Assembly: GCA_030145055.1 (NCBI GenBank)
Contig: JAQYWK010000006.1
Location: 99,762 to 163,761, forward strand
Reading direction: 5' to 3'
DNA length: 64,000 nucleotides
Source: Desulfovibrio sp.
GTDB lineage: Bacteria > Desulfobacterota > Desulfovibrionia > Desulfovibrionales > Desulfovibrionaceae
Part shown: piece by piece, positions 1-9,251 of the stretch
How positions within the stretch are numbered: the first letter of the stretch is position 1
Layout: every line of letters begins with the position of its first letter
Notes under the pieces: model-generated
Databases searched by the model: none
What the model was told of the DNA's origin: nothing
Seen by the model: the letters and a program-made list of their open reading frames with translations, nothing else
Translations under genes and position numbers: made by a program

Positions 1-173
1 GCAGATGTTTCTGTAGTCGTCTGTTATCTATGGGCATAATCCCTGGAACCATTATAAATGTGCTTTCGAACTGCGGCAGAATGACCATAAAAATTCGTTC
101 ATCACAGTATGCATTGGGACAAGAAATGGCTAACAAAATATTAGCTATTCCCATATGTGGATGCTGTGATTAA
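1..173 (+). CDS. feoA: FeoA-domain protein, 3' end only
   Basis: Reading from base 3, an open frame runs off the left edge and stops at TAA 171-173, leaving about 56 residues. It carries the FeoA hallmark RLLSMGIIPG followed by a short beta-rich stretch ending near GQEMANKIL, which matches the SH3-like FeoA fold of ferrous-iron uptake systems. FeoA proteins are small cytoplasmic partners of the FeoB Fe2+ transporter. The stop codon overlaps the AAGGAG ribosome site of the next gene, so the two are probably co-transcribed. The N-terminus and any feoB lie outside the window. The family call rests on the motif and is fairly secure; the symbol is provisional because Desulfovibrio genomes often carry several FeoA-like genes. 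Confidence 0.7.
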   Translation, partial: RCFCSRLLSMGIIPGTIINVLSNCGRMTIKIRSSQYALGQEMANKILAIPICGCCD

Positions 174-184
174 GGAGAATTATC

Positions 185-451
185 ATGGATTCAGGCACTA
201 AATGGAGCGCAATAGAACTTTTAGCAAATGATTCTTCTGCGTTTTCTGCTGATCTACTTAAGATGAAAAAAATTCATGATAATTTACGGACCACGTTCGG
301 TGTCTGGGCTAGTACTCAAGACTCCGTAGATGCTATGAACTCGCTTGCCACTTTTAAAGACCAAGCTGAGCGAACCGAAGGGCGAATTATTAACTTCGTT
401 ATTGACGGAGTTTCGGTACCTTACGACATCCCTGACAAGAAAAAAGCATAA
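185..451 (+). CDS. small unknown protein downstream of feoA
   Basis: An 88-residue protein starting at ATG 185, preceded by a near-perfect Shine-Dalgarno (AAGGAG) seven bases upstream that overlaps the feoA stop codon. It has no signal peptide, no membrane segment and no cysteines. It looks like a soluble, mostly helical protein with a lysine-rich end (PDKKKA). I do not recognise a family. Translational coupling to feoA suggests a link with iron uptake or iron sensing, but that is inference only. The strong ribosome site and tight spacing make it a real gene rather than a chance frame. Confidence 0.7.
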   Translation: MDSGTKWSAIELLANDSSAFSADLLKMKKIHDNLRTTFGVWASTQDSVDAMNSLATFKDQAERTEGRIINFVIDGVSVPYDIPDKKKA

Positions 452-592
452 CCTCAGCAAATTACGCGCCACTTGCTTTGTATCAGCCTGCATAAAAATT
501 CAGCCCATTCCAACGCAAATTAGCAGACTCAATTTTACAAGTTAAACCTCACGACTTTTAAATCACTCAATAATTCCGGTACAATTTAATTT

Positions 593-620
593 AGGCAATA
601 TGGATAATTGCCTTATTTTA
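593..620 (+). terminator. possible terminator of the feo-side transcript
   Basis: The 7-bp stem AGGCAAT/ATTGCCT (593-599 and 607-613) has a 7-nt loop and is followed by TATTTTA. The U-run is interrupted, so it is weak. It lies between the small feo-linked gene and slyX. The rest of 452-642 shows no other feature. Confidence 0.4.
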
Positions 621-642
621 GGTGTTCTGGCAGGATATTCTT

Positions 643-867
643 ATGAAAAACATAGACGAACTCGAAGAGAGAATCGAAATATTGGAATCCAGTCTTGCCA
701 TGCAGGACAGGACTGTAGAAGAAATGAACAAATTTATTATTGCCCAGCAAAGACAGATTGCTAATCTTGAGAAAAAAATTGCAATCCTTGCAGAGCAATT
801 GAAAGACATTACAGATATAGCTGCGACAGGAAATGTAGAAGACGCTCCGCCTCCTCATTATAATTAA
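643..867 (+). CDS. slyX: SlyX family protein
   Basis: A 74-residue protein of the SlyX type: an N-terminal coiled coil made of heptads (LEERIEILES and later IANLEKKIAIL) and the characteristic C-terminal PPPHY motif. SlyX proteins are short soluble coiled-coil proteins of unknown biochemical role. I start at ATG 643, which has AGGA seven bases upstream. A GTG at 622 would add seven residues, but the coiled coil begins just after the ATG. A strong terminator follows within 30 bases. The gene appears to stand alone between the feo genes and metG on the other strand. Confidence 0.85.
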   Translation: MKNIDELEERIEILESSLAMQDRTVEEMNKFIIAQQRQIANLEKKIAILAEQLKDITDIAATGNVEDAPPPHYN

Positions 868-893
868 CAATTCGAGTAGCTACATATTTAAAC

Positions 894-929
894 AAAAAAA
901 GGCAGATCATAATGATCTGCCTTTTTTTT
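894..929. terminator. bidirectional terminator between slyX and metG
   Basis: A 10-bp perfect stem GGCAGATCAT/ATGATCTGCC with a single-base centre is flanked by seven A on the left and eight T on the right. It can therefore end the rightward slyX transcript and the leftward metG transcript. Confidence 0.92.
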
Positions 930-960
930 AAGTTATATGGTCAGTTGCACTTTAGAGCGG

Positions 961-2901
961 TTAAGAAACCTGCCCTCCGTTAGCAACGCCTGCTGTCACA
1001 GTCAGGAGTTCCATGCCATCGCCATTGCGAACAGCTAGAATCATTCCCTGTGAAACTTCTCCTCTGAGCTTACGAGGCTTCAAGTTGACGACTACGACAA
1101 CCTGTTTACCTTCGAGCTGTTCAGGAGTGAAGAACTCAGCGAGTCCAGCAACAACCTGACGAGGCTCTTCTTCACCTGTGTCCAACTTAACAATCAGAAG
1201 CTTGTCAGCATCAGGATGCTTAACAACTGAAAGAACAGTACCGATTTTCATTTCAACTTTCTGGAAATCAGGGAATTCAATAATCCCGGGAATTTCAGTC
1301 TTAACTTCTTTCGTTTTCTTCGCAGCTTTTGCAACTTTCTTTTTCTTTTCAACCGGAGGTGTTTTTTCAAACTCAACGCGTGGGAAAAGATTAGATTTGC
1401 TCGCAACTTCAGTGCCATGTTCAAGCAGACCCCAAACATCAACTTCACCCTTCAAATTGATTTTCTCAGGGTGAAATTTAATTCCGAGTTGAGCAAGCAT
1501 ACTTTCACTGGCTTCGGGCATTACAGGCCACAAATGGACAGCAATTTTACGCATATTCTCAAGAAGAACATACATTACAGTTCCAAGACGGGACATGTTT
1601 TCTGCTTTATAGAGAGCCCAAGGCTGTGTTGTATCAATATATTTGTTTAAACCGCGCACAAGTTCCCAAAGACCTTCAAGTCCGCGTGAGAACTTTACGT
1701 CTAAAAAGTTCTGCTGAAATGCAGCCATGCTAGCACGTCCAACACTTTTAATAGCGCAATCCACTTCGTCTTCTTCACCCTGAGCCGGAACAAGTCCGTC
1801 AAAGTATTTGTGAGTCATGGACAAAGTTCTGCTGAATAAGTTCCCGAGATCATTTGCAAGATCCGCATTAAGGCGGCCAACAAGAGCTTCCTCGGAAAAG
1901 CTGGAATCATTACCGAAAGACATCTCACGCATGAGGAAATAACGGAAAGCATTAACTCCGTACTTCTGCGCCATCTCGAGAGGTGAAACCACGTTTCCGA
2001 GAGATTTAGACATCTTAGTATCTTTAATAAGCCAGTAACCGTGAACATTGAGATTTTGGAAAGGCTCAATCTCCGCAGCCTTAAGCATTGTAGGCCAAAA
2101 AACAGCATGCGGCTTAAGGATATCTTTAGCAACAAGATGATTGGCAGCAGGCCAGAATTGTTTAAATTTGTCACCCTTCGGATAATCAAGAGCTGTTATG
2201 TAGTTGATGAGAGCATCAAACCATACATATGTAACAAAATCTTTATCGAAAGGAAGTTCAATACCCCACTCAAGGCGGGTTTTAGGACGAGAAATACACA
2301 AATCTTCGAGTGCGCCGGACTTTAGAAGGCTGAGCACTTCATTGCGGTATCTCTCAGGACGGATGAAATCAGGGTTGGCATTTATGTGCCCAATGAGCCA
2401 GTCCTGATATTTTGACATTTTGAAAAAGTAATTTTTCTCAGCAATATACTCAGGCACAGTTAGGTGCTGAGGGCATTTACCGTCTTCTAATTCTTTTTCA
2501 GTATAAAATCTTTCACAGCCAAAGCAGTAATGCCCGCCGTATTCCCCAAAATATATATCACCTTTATCATAAACTTTTTGCAAAACGCCTTGAACGCACT
2601 TGATGTGGCGATCTTCTGTGGTTCTGATAAAGTCATCATTTTCAATCTGTAAATTAGGCCAGAGATCGCTGAATAATGAACTAATATCATCAACGTATTC
2701 CCGCGGAGTCTGTCCGCCCTTTTCAGCAGCCTGAACTATTTTATCACCATGCTCATCTGTGCCGGTGAGAAAAAAAGTATCATCTCCCATTAGTTTGTGA
2801 AACCGATTCATAGAATCAGCCAGAATGGTAGTGTATGCATGCCCTAGATGGGGCTTAGCATTAACATAATAAATGGGAGTAGTAATAAAAAACGAATCCA
2901 A
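961..2901 (-). CDS. metG: methionyl-tRNA synthetase with C-terminal tRNA-binding domain
   Basis: A 646-residue class I aminoacyl-tRNA synthetase that charges tRNA-Met. The HIGH-type motif is HLGH at residues 18-21 and the KMSKS loop is at 296-300. A zinc-knuckle-like Cys126-x2-Cys129-x13-Cys143 group sits in the connective peptide. After a lysine-rich linker (around 515-535), residues about 540-646 form an EMAP-II/Trbp111-like OB-fold tRNA-binding domain, as in dimeric bacterial MetRS. Length and order are normal for the family. The gene has its own terminator just past its stop codon. The PSP1-domain gene lies 216 bases upstream on the same strand. Confidence 0.97.
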   Translation of the reverse strand: MDSFFITTPIYYVNAKPHLGHAYTTILADSMNRFHKLMGDDTFFLTGTDEHGDKIVQAAEKGGQTPREYVDDISSLFSDLWPNLQIENDDFIRTTEDRHIKCVQGVLQKVYDKGDIYFGEYGGHYCFGCERFYTEKELEDGKCPQHLTVPEYIAEKNYFFKMSKYQDWLIGHINANPDFIRPERYRNEVLSLLKSGALEDLCISRPKTRLEWGIELPFDKDFVTYVWFDALINYITALDYPKGDKFKQFWPAANHLVAKDILKPHAVFWPTMLKAAEIEPFQNLNVHGYWLIKDTKMSKSLGNVVSPLEMAQKYGVNAFRYFLMREMSFGNDSSFSEEALVGRLNADLANDLGNLFSRTLSMTHKYFDGLVPAQGEEDEVDCAIKSVGRASMAAFQQNFLDVKFSRGLEGLWELVRGLNKYIDTTQPWALYKAENMSRLGTVMYVLLENMRKIAVHLWPVMPEASESMLAQLGIKFHPEKINLKGEVDVWGLLEHGTEVASKSNLFPRVEFEKTPPVEKKKKVAKAAKKTKEVKTEIPGIIEFPDFQKVEMKIGTVLSVVKHPDADKLLIVKLDTGEEEPRQVVAGLAEFFTPEQLEGKQVVVVVNLKPRKLRGEVSQGMILAVRNGDGMELLTVTAGVANGGQVS

Positions 2902-3117
2902 AATCGGTCTCTCCTGTTACGGTGGAAAAACAGCAAACTTCACAGTTTAAAATTACGATTTATTAAAATAAAAATCTTAATATTAAATAAACTGAGATAT
3001 TTACAATGTACAAAAATCATACAGCCGGATGAGAATGTTAATTTTCAACCGGCCGCAGAATTATTTAGTGCTTACAAACTTTCAGGCATATATCCGACAA
3101 CCCGAATATAATCAATT

Positions 3118-4377
3118 CTAGTTTTCCGACGATCCTGACGAGGAACCACCAGATGGTTTTTTCCTGCGCCTACGCCTCGAAGGACGGCGCCCCTTAGGAG
3201 CCGGCTTACGCTCTTGAGAGTCCGAATCAGGCCTATTGGCTGATCCTAACTCTGGTTTTTCAGAATCTTTAAGCTGACTAGGACCATCACGACTATCAAG
3301 CGGACGCTTCCTTTTTTCAGGACGAGGGCGATCAGGTCTAACCGGACGATCTCCCTTACTCGGACGTTCAGGCTTGCTTGGACGTTCCCCTCTGGCTGGA
3401 CGTGAACCAGACCTAGCAGGGCGCTCTCCTCTAGGTGAACGGGATTCAGATGGTTCTGGGCGTCTACCACCAGCAGACGGCCCTCGAGCAGGGCCGGAGC
3501 GCGGCTGAGGGGCATCACTTTTGCGCGACTCGACTTCTGTCGGTTCACGCGAAGGCAACTGATCTGGTGATGTTGCTTTTAAAACATCTGGCCAATCATC
3601 AAGTGAAATTTCAATTTCCTCTCCGACTTCAGGCAGGATAGTGAGCGTATTTCTAAAGAAATTTGAACGCGTTACCTTAGCATTTCCGTGGGCAGTATTG
3701 TAGCGCTTGCCAAGTTTAGGACAACGCTTGTGGAACTGTTCGTAATTTTCCTGCTCAAAAGACAGGCAACATAGCAAACGTCCACAAATACCTGAAATTT
3801 TAGTAGGATTAAGGAAAAGATTCTGCTCTTTAGCCATCCGAATGGTAACAGGCATGAACTTTCTCATAAAACGACGACAGCAGCATATCTGACCACAGTT
3901 CCCGATAGCTCCAAGCATCTGTGTTTCATGGCGGACGCCTATCTGGCGAAGCTCAATGCGTGTCCTATATTCTTTTACAAGATCTTTAACCAGCTCTCGG
4001 AAATCAATCCTTCCCGGGGCGGTAAAGTAAAAAATCATTTTGCTGCGATCAAAGAATACTTCAACATCAACAAGCTTCATTTCGAGCTTCTGCGTGTCTA
4101 TGCACCTTTTGCAAAACTTAAGAGCATCGCGAGAAAGCGCCTTGTTTTCAGCGTCTATTGTGAGATCTTCTTCACCAGCAAGGCGATATATTGTTTTTAC
4201 GGATTCCTCAGTTACATCTTCAGGTAAATCCTGTTGTGAGACAAAGACTTTTCCAAGTCCCATTCCTTGCTCGGTCTTAACGATAACCGAATGCCCCTCC
4301 CGGACCACAAAAGGACCAGAGGAGAAATAGTATATCTGACCGAAATCATTAAACTTTACACCTAATATTTGAGACAT
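3118..4377 (-). CDS. PSP1/RicT-like protein with basic disordered tail
   Basis: A 419-residue protein. Residues about 1-265 match the PSP1 C-terminal conserved family (Bacillus YaaT/RicT). The core is cysteine-rich, with GNCGQICCCRRF around residue 160 and ISGICGRLLCCLSFEQ around 195. RicT-type proteins form complexes that carry Fe-S clusters and affect RNA processing, sporulation and competence in Bacillus; the role in deltaproteobacteria is unclear. From about residue 275 the protein becomes a low-complexity Arg/Pro/Ser/Lys tail with repeated G-E-R-P and S-K-P-E-R-P units, ending in an arginine/lysine-rich and Ser-rich segment. That tail is not part of the core family and could bind nucleic acid. 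The ribosome site is weak (AAGG about 11 bases upstream). Confidence 0.85.
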   Translation of the reverse strand: MSQILGVKFNDFGQIYYFSSGPFVVREGHSVIVKTEQGMGLGKVFVSQQDLPEDVTEESVKTIYRLAGEEDLTIDAENKALSRDALKFCKRCIDTQKLEMKLVDVEVFFDRSKMIFYFTAPGRIDFRELVKDLVKEYRTRIELRQIGVRHETQMLGAIGNCGQICCCRRFMRKFMPVTIRMAKEQNLFLNPTKISGICGRLLCCLSFEQENYEQFHKRCPKLGKRYNTAHGNAKVTRSNFFRNTLTILPEVGEEIEISLDDWPDVLKATSPDQLPSREPTEVESRKSDAPQPRSGPARGPSAGGRRPEPSESRSPRGERPARSGSRPARGERPSKPERPSKGDRPVRPDRPRPEKRKRPLDSRDGPSQLKDSEKPELGSANRPDSDSQERKPAPKGRRPSRRRRRKKPSGGSSSGSSEN

Positions 4378-4520
4378 TATTTAAGAACCTTATATATTAC
4401 CACCATCGAGGGCGGTTAAAACTTTATTTGAATGGGATACAATAGACCACTTCCCAATGAACTTCAATTCAGTTCTATGTCTATAACATACTCAAATAAA
4501 ACAAAAAAAAATATTATGCA

Positions 4521-4549
4521 AAAAAAATCCGCAGCAAGTGCTGCGGATT
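4521..4549 (-). terminator. terminator of the receiver-domain gene
   Basis: The stem ATCCGCAGCA/TGCTGCGGAT (4528-4548) is followed on the minus strand by seven or more U (plus-strand A 4521-4527). It lies about 90 bases past the stop codon of the regulator. The rest of 4378-4636 shows nothing else I can support. Confidence 0.88.
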
Positions 4550-4636
4550 ACCCGTCTTTTCAGAAAAATAAAACATGCTCAAAAATTTTCTAAGTTAGCG
4601 GTAGAATCTAAAAGACAACCTCTAACACTAGCAGTT

Positions 4637-5035
4637 TTATACTGAAAATCCCAAATTTTTCATCTCTTTAAGCAATTTATCTTCTTCAATTGGTTTCACA
4701 AGATAGGATGTCGCCCCGCCAAGAAAGAAAGCATCATGCGTTTCTTTACGATCATCCAGCATAGTTGTAACGATAACCTTGACTTCATTCTCTTCGTCAA
4801 TTTTAAAGTCTTTCTCTATTGCCCTTATCTCGCGTAGAGCCTGCTGCCCGTCCATTTCCGGCATCACGAGGTCGAGACATACCAAATCGTACGATTTCCC
4901 ATCTTCGAGTCCCTTCTTGAAAGCAAAGACAGCCTCTTCACCATTCACCGCAATGTCACACTGAGCGTAAGGTTTCATGATCTCATGCAACATATTGCGG
5001 CAGTAAAAATCATCGTCAACAATAAGCATTCGCAT
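4637..5035 (-). CDS. single-domain response regulator (CheY-like)
   Basis: A receiver domain of 132 residues with no output domain. The acidic pair is VDDD near residue 6, the phosphoacceptor is the Asp in LDLVMPEMDG, the switch Thr lies in VIVTTM, and the conserved Lys is in LVKPIEED. I start at ATG 5035, which follows GGAGG at nine bases. An upstream in-frame ATG at 5068 would add an unconserved Cys-rich stretch and has no ribosome site. It could act as a CheY-like diffusible messenger or a phosphorelay intermediate. No kinase is adjacent. comEC lies upstream on the same strand, 137 bases away. Confidence 0.88.
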   Translation of the reverse strand: MRMLIVDDDFYCRNMLHEIMKPYAQCDIAVNGEEAVFAFKKGLEDGKSYDLVCLDLVMPEMDGQQALREIRAIEKDFKIDEENEVKVIVTTMLDDRKETHDAFFLGGATSYLVKPIEEDKLLKEMKNLGFSV

Positions 5036-5172
5036 GCAGACGCACCTCCATTTAGGATAGCTTAACAATCAAATAGTTACCTCAATCTCCAAAAACCCTG
5101 TCACTTTTATAAACTAAAATCAAGCTGAGATCATAATGAAAACCATACAAATCAATAAAATTCAAGATAGAA

Positions 5173-7587
5173 TTATAATTTATCTATACTTTTCCATCTT
5201 ATCAGTAACATACCATCCAAGGATGTTTTACGAAGATCAACCCCTCTATATTTTAACGTCTTTTCCACTTTTGGCACAACAAAGTTATACCTATTTAAAA
5301 ACCCACATGCCGCAATAGCCTGTTTTGGTTTAACTTTATCGTATAACTTCGGAGAAAAAGAACCTGCACTTCCATGATGCGGTAAAACTAAAACATCGGC
5401 CCTAATGTCATCATCATGCCTCAGTAGAGCATTAATACCCTTTTTTTCTATATCACCAGGAATACAAATTAATCCTTTACCATTCCATACAAGGCGCAAA
5501 AAAAGTGAACTATCATTTCGCTTTCCATTAAAATATGGTGTTGGATGCAATACCTGTAGAATTAATCCAGGTTCAAGCTCAATAACATCTCCGCGTAAGA
5601 TTTTATGCATCGACACTTCGCTCTGAGAAAATGCTGAACTAAACCTTTCACCAAGAGTTCCGTCCGGCATGTTTCCATCTGAATAAAAATTATCAACATC
5701 AAATTTTTCAAGCAGATAAGCTAAACCACCGGCATGATCACGGTCCGCGTGAGTCATAAAGATATTATCAATTTTAGGTAAATGACCGCTAGTAAGCCAA
5801 GGACCGACAATGGCTTTGCCTATATCAAAAGAATCTCCCCATGCCCCGCCACCATCGACCACTGTCCGTGTTCCCTGCGGCCCCGTAATGACAATGCACT
5901 GTGATTGTCCGGTGTCGAGCATGTTTACCGTGACATAATCAGACCCTATGCCCGGCAAGTTACCAGAATAGATCATAGTACCGATTCTTGAACCGCAAAG
6001 CAGAACAATTAATGACAGGATGGCAACCTTAACTCTGCGGCTTTTACGAATGCAAACGAACAGCAATAGCACGAGAAAATAAATTATGAATTCTTCCCAA
6101 AGCGGCCGGTAAAAGGCGTATTCCGGCAACCAGCCAGATTCTACTGCCGACCTTACAAGACTTAGCATATAATCAAAACACGCCGCGCCCAATCCGAATA
6201 ACTTCTGCGAGATAAATGTATTTACGAATGATGCGAGCAAACCACCAACGCCGCAAATAGGCATTAGGAAAAGGCCAAGCATTGGAATCCACAAAACATT
6301 AAACATCAAATTCGGTATCAATACCCCGAAATTCCAAATTGTGAGCGGAAGAATAGTTAGATTCGCGCTGAGACTGACAGCCAGAACTGCCAGAACGAAA
6401 TATATAGCTTTAGTAATTACATTGGTTCCGACAGGAATTATGGCTTGGAAATAGGGATAAAAAACAGCGATCCCCCCAACCGCCAGCACTGAAAGCTGAA
6501 ACCCAAGATCGAACGCACTGAGCGGCGCAAAGACCAATATTAATGCTGCCGCGAGAAAAAGCCCATCTAAAAGCACCCTGCCCCGATTCATGAGTAGCAG
6601 CACACCCCAAAAACCGAACATACAAACAGCGCGAAGCAATGACGGTGAAAATTGTCCCAGCCACAAATAGAATAAAACGATAGGCGCGGACAGGATAACA
6701 CCCAATTTTACGCGCGGTATTTTTAAGTAGATTCGCGGAAAGAAAAGACCGATCAGCCATGAAAGTGCAAAACCGAACGACACAACAAAACCCACATGAA
6801 GACCAGATAACGCCAAAACATGCGAAATACCAGCCCTGCGGATTAGCTCGATAGTATCCCGCGACAAGAAAAATCTGTCTCCGGTAAGTAGTCCGGGGAA
6901 TATGGCTCCACCCTGAGTAGAGGGAGCATTGCTGATAATTTTATTCCGTAAATCTGCGCGAAGTCTTTGCCAGAAATCAGGCTCGACTGGAATCAGCTTT
7001 CCATTTTTAAGTTCGCCACGACTGTATGCACGGTAAAAAATATTTTTAGTGCGGCTATAGAATTCGTAATCCCAAACACCGGGATTCTTAAATCCAGAGA
7101 TAGGCTTAACACGGGTAAAAAGGGAAACTTTCTGACCCGTAACAGGGAATACATCCGGCTGGTCCCAAGTCCAGATCATCGTTCCGTCAAGCTCTGTACT
7201 GCTGTTCGAACTTTTGCAGAAAACATTTTTCAAGATAATTTTTAGCTTATTACCCGGAACACCCTTGATGGTTTCAATTTCACCGCTGACGTCAACTTTC
7301 TCTCTACGCCCCATCCAGTCCGGCATAGAACTCGGCTTAAGGGGCAACACGGATGAACCATAAAAATTGCCCAGCGCAAACATCAGAATCAAAAGAACGA
7401 TCGCGCCCTTTTGTAGTTTGAATGCAAACAGCACCACCACATAAACCAAGAAAGCGACAAAACATGGAATCAACCATTTGATAGACAATATGCCAAAAAC
7501 AAACGCTGGAAGTAGCTTCTGCCAAAAAAGCAGGCCCGGAATTCCGGGCCTGCCAACTGAACTCAAATTGTCGTCATTTCCATACAT
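5173..7587 (-). CDS. comEC: ComEC/Rec2 family DNA-uptake membrane protein
   Basis: An 804-residue polytopic membrane protein. The N-terminal part has several hydrophobic helices, then a ComEC N-terminal OB-like domain (about 75-210), then the Competence transmembrane core (about 230-520, with the ALSGLHVGFVVSFG motif). The C-terminal third is a metallo-beta-lactamase-like domain with the metal motif THADRDHAGG. ComEC forms the inner-membrane channel for single-stranded DNA during transformation, and the MBL domain is the proposed nuclease. Length is normal for the full-domain form. The start at ATG 7587 has only a weak ribosome site, and the coding sequence for residues about 12-22 contains a perfect murA terminator (see the separate entry). 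Confidence 0.9.
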   Translation of the reverse strand: MYGNDDNLSSVGRPGIPGLLFWQKLLPAFVFGILSIKWLIPCFVAFLVYVVVLFAFKLQKGAIVLLILMFALGNFYGSSVLPLKPSSMPDWMGRREKVDVSGEIETIKGVPGNKLKIILKNVFCKSSNSSTELDGTMIWTWDQPDVFPVTGQKVSLFTRVKPISGFKNPGVWDYEFYSRTKNIFYRAYSRGELKNGKLIPVEPDFWQRLRADLRNKIISNAPSTQGGAIFPGLLTGDRFFLSRDTIELIRRAGISHVLALSGLHVGFVVSFGFALSWLIGLFFPRIYLKIPRVKLGVILSAPIVLFYLWLGQFSPSLLRAVCMFGFWGVLLLMNRGRVLLDGLFLAAALILVFAPLSAFDLGFQLSVLAVGGIAVFYPYFQAIIPVGTNVITKAIYFVLAVLAVSLSANLTILPLTIWNFGVLIPNLMFNVLWIPMLGLFLMPICGVGGLLASFVNTFISQKLFGLGAACFDYMLSLVRSAVESGWLPEYAFYRPLWEEFIIYFLVLLLFVCIRKSRRVKVAILSLIVLLCGSRIGTMIYSGNLPGIGSDYVTVNMLDTGQSQCIVITGPQGTRTVVDGGGAWGDSFDIGKAIVGPWLTSGHLPKIDNIFMTHADRDHAGGLAYLLEKFDVDNFYSDGNMPDGTLGERFSSAFSQSEVSMHKILRGDVIELEPGLILQVLHPTPYFNGKRNDSSLFLRLVWNGKGLICIPGDIEKKGINALLRHDDDIRADVLVLPHHGSAGSFSPKLYDKVKPKQAIAACGFLNRYNFVVPKVEKTLKYRGVDLRKTSLDGMLLIRWKSIDKL
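7524..7553 (-). terminator. murA terminator lying inside the 5' end of comEC
   Basis: A 24-nt perfect palindrome at 7530-7553, centred on GGAATTCC and very GC-rich, is followed on the minus strand by six U. It lies 53 bases past the murA stop codon and inside the first 22 codons of comEC. It should end murA transcription or attenuate read-through into comEC. Confidence 0.85.
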
Positions 7588-7605
7588 ATTCGGTATTCTT
7601 AGAAA

Positions 7606-8856
7606 CTACTCTTTCTCGCGCCAAACCTTAGCACCGACTCCGCTAAGCTTCTCTTCAAGGCGTTCGTAACCGCGATCCAGATGATAAATACGCTGAATGT
7701 CAGTTCTTCCTTCTGCCGCAAGAGCCGCGACAACAAGTGAAGCACTGGCGCGTAAATCGGATGCCATAACAGGTGCTCCAGTGAAACCATCAACGCCGCG
7801 AACCATTGCAGTGCGGCCTTTCAATTTAATATTTGCGCCCATTCTTTCCAGTTCAGAAACGTGCATAAATCTATTTTCAAAAATCTTTTCTTCGATTGTA
7901 CCCGCACCTTTAGCAAGACACATAAGCGTCATAAGCTGAGCCTGCATATCGGTGGGGAAGCCCGGGAAAGGCTGAGTAGTGATATCAACACCGACCAATT
8001 CGCCATCCCTGCGGACAAGCACTCCATCTTTTTGCTCTTCAATCCACACGCCCATTTCGCGGAGCTTGTAAACAACAGCATCAAGTTCTTGAAACGGACA
8101 ATCCTGAATCAGCAATTCTCCATCAGTCATAGCCGCAGCGACCATGTATGTTCCGGCTTCGATGCGGTCAGGCATAATTCTGTAGTCACAACCTTTAAGC
8201 GATGAAACTCCCTGAACTTTGATTACGCTGGTTCCGTGTCCGCTAATTTTCGCACCACAAGCGATCAGGAAATTAGCGAGATCTTCAATTTCAGGCTCAC
8301 GAGCCGAATTTTCAATTATTGAATCACCCTCTGCGAGAGTACATGCCATGAGCACATTTTGCGTTCCGCCAACAGTTGGGAAATCAAAATTGATGTGAGC
8401 GCCTTTAAGTTTATCACAACGACCATGAATATAACCTTTGTCCAGATCAAATACCGCGCCCATCTTTTCAAATGCGGTTAAGTGCAAATCAACAGGACGC
8501 GCCCCGATAGCGCATCCTCCAGGCAAAGCGACCTTAGCCTCACCCTTTAGAGCCAAAAGCGGCCCTAGACACAAAACAGAGGCGCGCATGGTCTTAACCA
8601 GATCATATGGAGCTTCAACTTTAAGATCTTTTACAACGCTGGTAACATTATTCCCGTCGAAGGAAGTTTCACAACCTAAAAGATTGAGAAGTTTTAGAGT
8701 GGTATGAATATCGCGAAGGCGCGGAACGTTGGTCAGATTAACCTGACCTTCGGGCAAAAGACATGCGAGCAGAATTGGAAGAGCCGCATTTTTTGCACCA
8801 CTTACGCGGATAGGTCCCTTTAAAGCGACGCCACCCTCAATTACTAATTTATCCAT
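7606..8856 (-). CDS. murA: UDP-N-acetylglucosamine 1-carboxyvinyltransferase
   Basis: A 416-residue MurA. It transfers enolpyruvate from PEP to UDP-GlcNAc, the first committed step of peptidoglycan synthesis, in the cytoplasm. The substrate-binding Lys-Asn pair is at 22-23 (GAKNAALP). The active-site Cys115 sits in GGCAIGARP at the same number as the E. coli enzyme, so fosfomycin sensitivity at this residue is expected. The EPT-synthase repeat structure spans the full length. Start ATG 8856 is preceded by AAGGA. The gene has its own terminator and is followed by comEC. Confidence 0.97.
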   Translation of the reverse strand: MDKLVIEGGVALKGPIRVSGAKNAALPILLACLLPEGQVNLTNVPRLRDIHTTLKLLNLLGCETSFDGNNVTSVVKDLKVEAPYDLVKTMRASVLCLGPLLALKGEAKVALPGGCAIGARPVDLHLTAFEKMGAVFDLDKGYIHGRCDKLKGAHINFDFPTVGGTQNVLMACTLAEGDSIIENSAREPEIEDLANFLIACGAKISGHGTSVIKVQGVSSLKGCDYRIMPDRIEAGTYMVAAAMTDGELLIQDCPFQELDAVVYKLREMGVWIEEQKDGVLVRRDGELVGVDITTQPFPGFPTDMQAQLMTLMCLAKGAGTIEEKIFENRFMHVSELERMGANIKLKGRTAMVRGVDGFTGAPVMASDLRASASLVVAALAAEGRTDIQRIYHLDRGYERLEEKLSGVGAKVWREKE

Positions 8857-8934
8857 TGTATATTCCTTAATTATGATTTTTTACCGTCTGATGAAGACTT
8901 TATGCACTATTTTTCATTTTTTTTCAAAAACTTC

Positions 8935-8963
8935 TTGACCATTTCTCCTGACCTAGATAGACA
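8935..8963 (+). promoter_or_regulatory. promoter of tRNA-His
   Basis: A -35 box TTGACC (8935-8940), a 17-base spacer and a -10-like TAGACA (8958-8963) place the start about 10-15 bases before the tRNA. The same TTGACC box stands at the same distance before tRNA-Arg at 22025, which supports both. Confidence 0.55.
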
Positions 8964-8977
8964 CTATTTCTCGACGC

Positions 8978-9054
8978 GGTGGATGTAGCTCAGTTGGTAG
9001 AGCACTTGGTTGTGGCCCAAGTGGCCGGGGGTTCAAATCCCCTCATTCACCCCA
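8978..9054 (+). tRNA. tRNA-His (GTG)
   Basis: A cloverleaf with acceptor arms GTGGATG (8979-8985) and CATTCAC (9044-9050) and an encoded CCA at 9052-9054. The anticodon GTG is at 9012-9014, between stem arms CTTGG and CCAAG. The extra G at 8978 (position -1) opposite C73 is the identity element specific to tRNA-His. The T-arm GGTTCAAATCC is standard. Confidence 0.97.
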
Positions 9055-9063
9055 GATAATAAT

Positions 9064-9096
9064 TAAGGGATCAGAATTCATTCTGATCCCTTTTTT
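9064..9096 (+). terminator. terminator of tRNA-His
   Basis: The stem AAGGGATCAGAAT/ATTCTGATCCCTT is followed by a run of T ending at 9096, ten bases after the tRNA CCA end. Confidence 0.92.
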
Positions 9097-9173
9097 AGTG
9101 GGCAATGAAGTTTCAACATCAGGTAAAAACACCACCTAAAAAAAATCCAGATAATTACTAATAAATTTCACGC

Positions 9174-9209
9174 AAAAAAAAGGTGCTCAGCTAACCACTG
9201 AGCACCTTT
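9174..9209 (-). terminator. terminator of katA
   Basis: The minus-strand stem AGGTGCTCAG/CTGAGCACCT is followed by seven or more U (plus-strand A 9174-9180). A close relative of this element lies on the other side of katA at 10861-10895. Confidence 0.9.
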
Positions 9210-9251
9210 ACTTATTTCTTACGAACTAAGGTTATCTAATTCTATCTAAGA

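Noticed and set aside
622..642. A GTG start for slyX at 622
   Set aside because: It adds seven residues outside the coiled coil, and the AGGA site is spaced for the ATG at 643.
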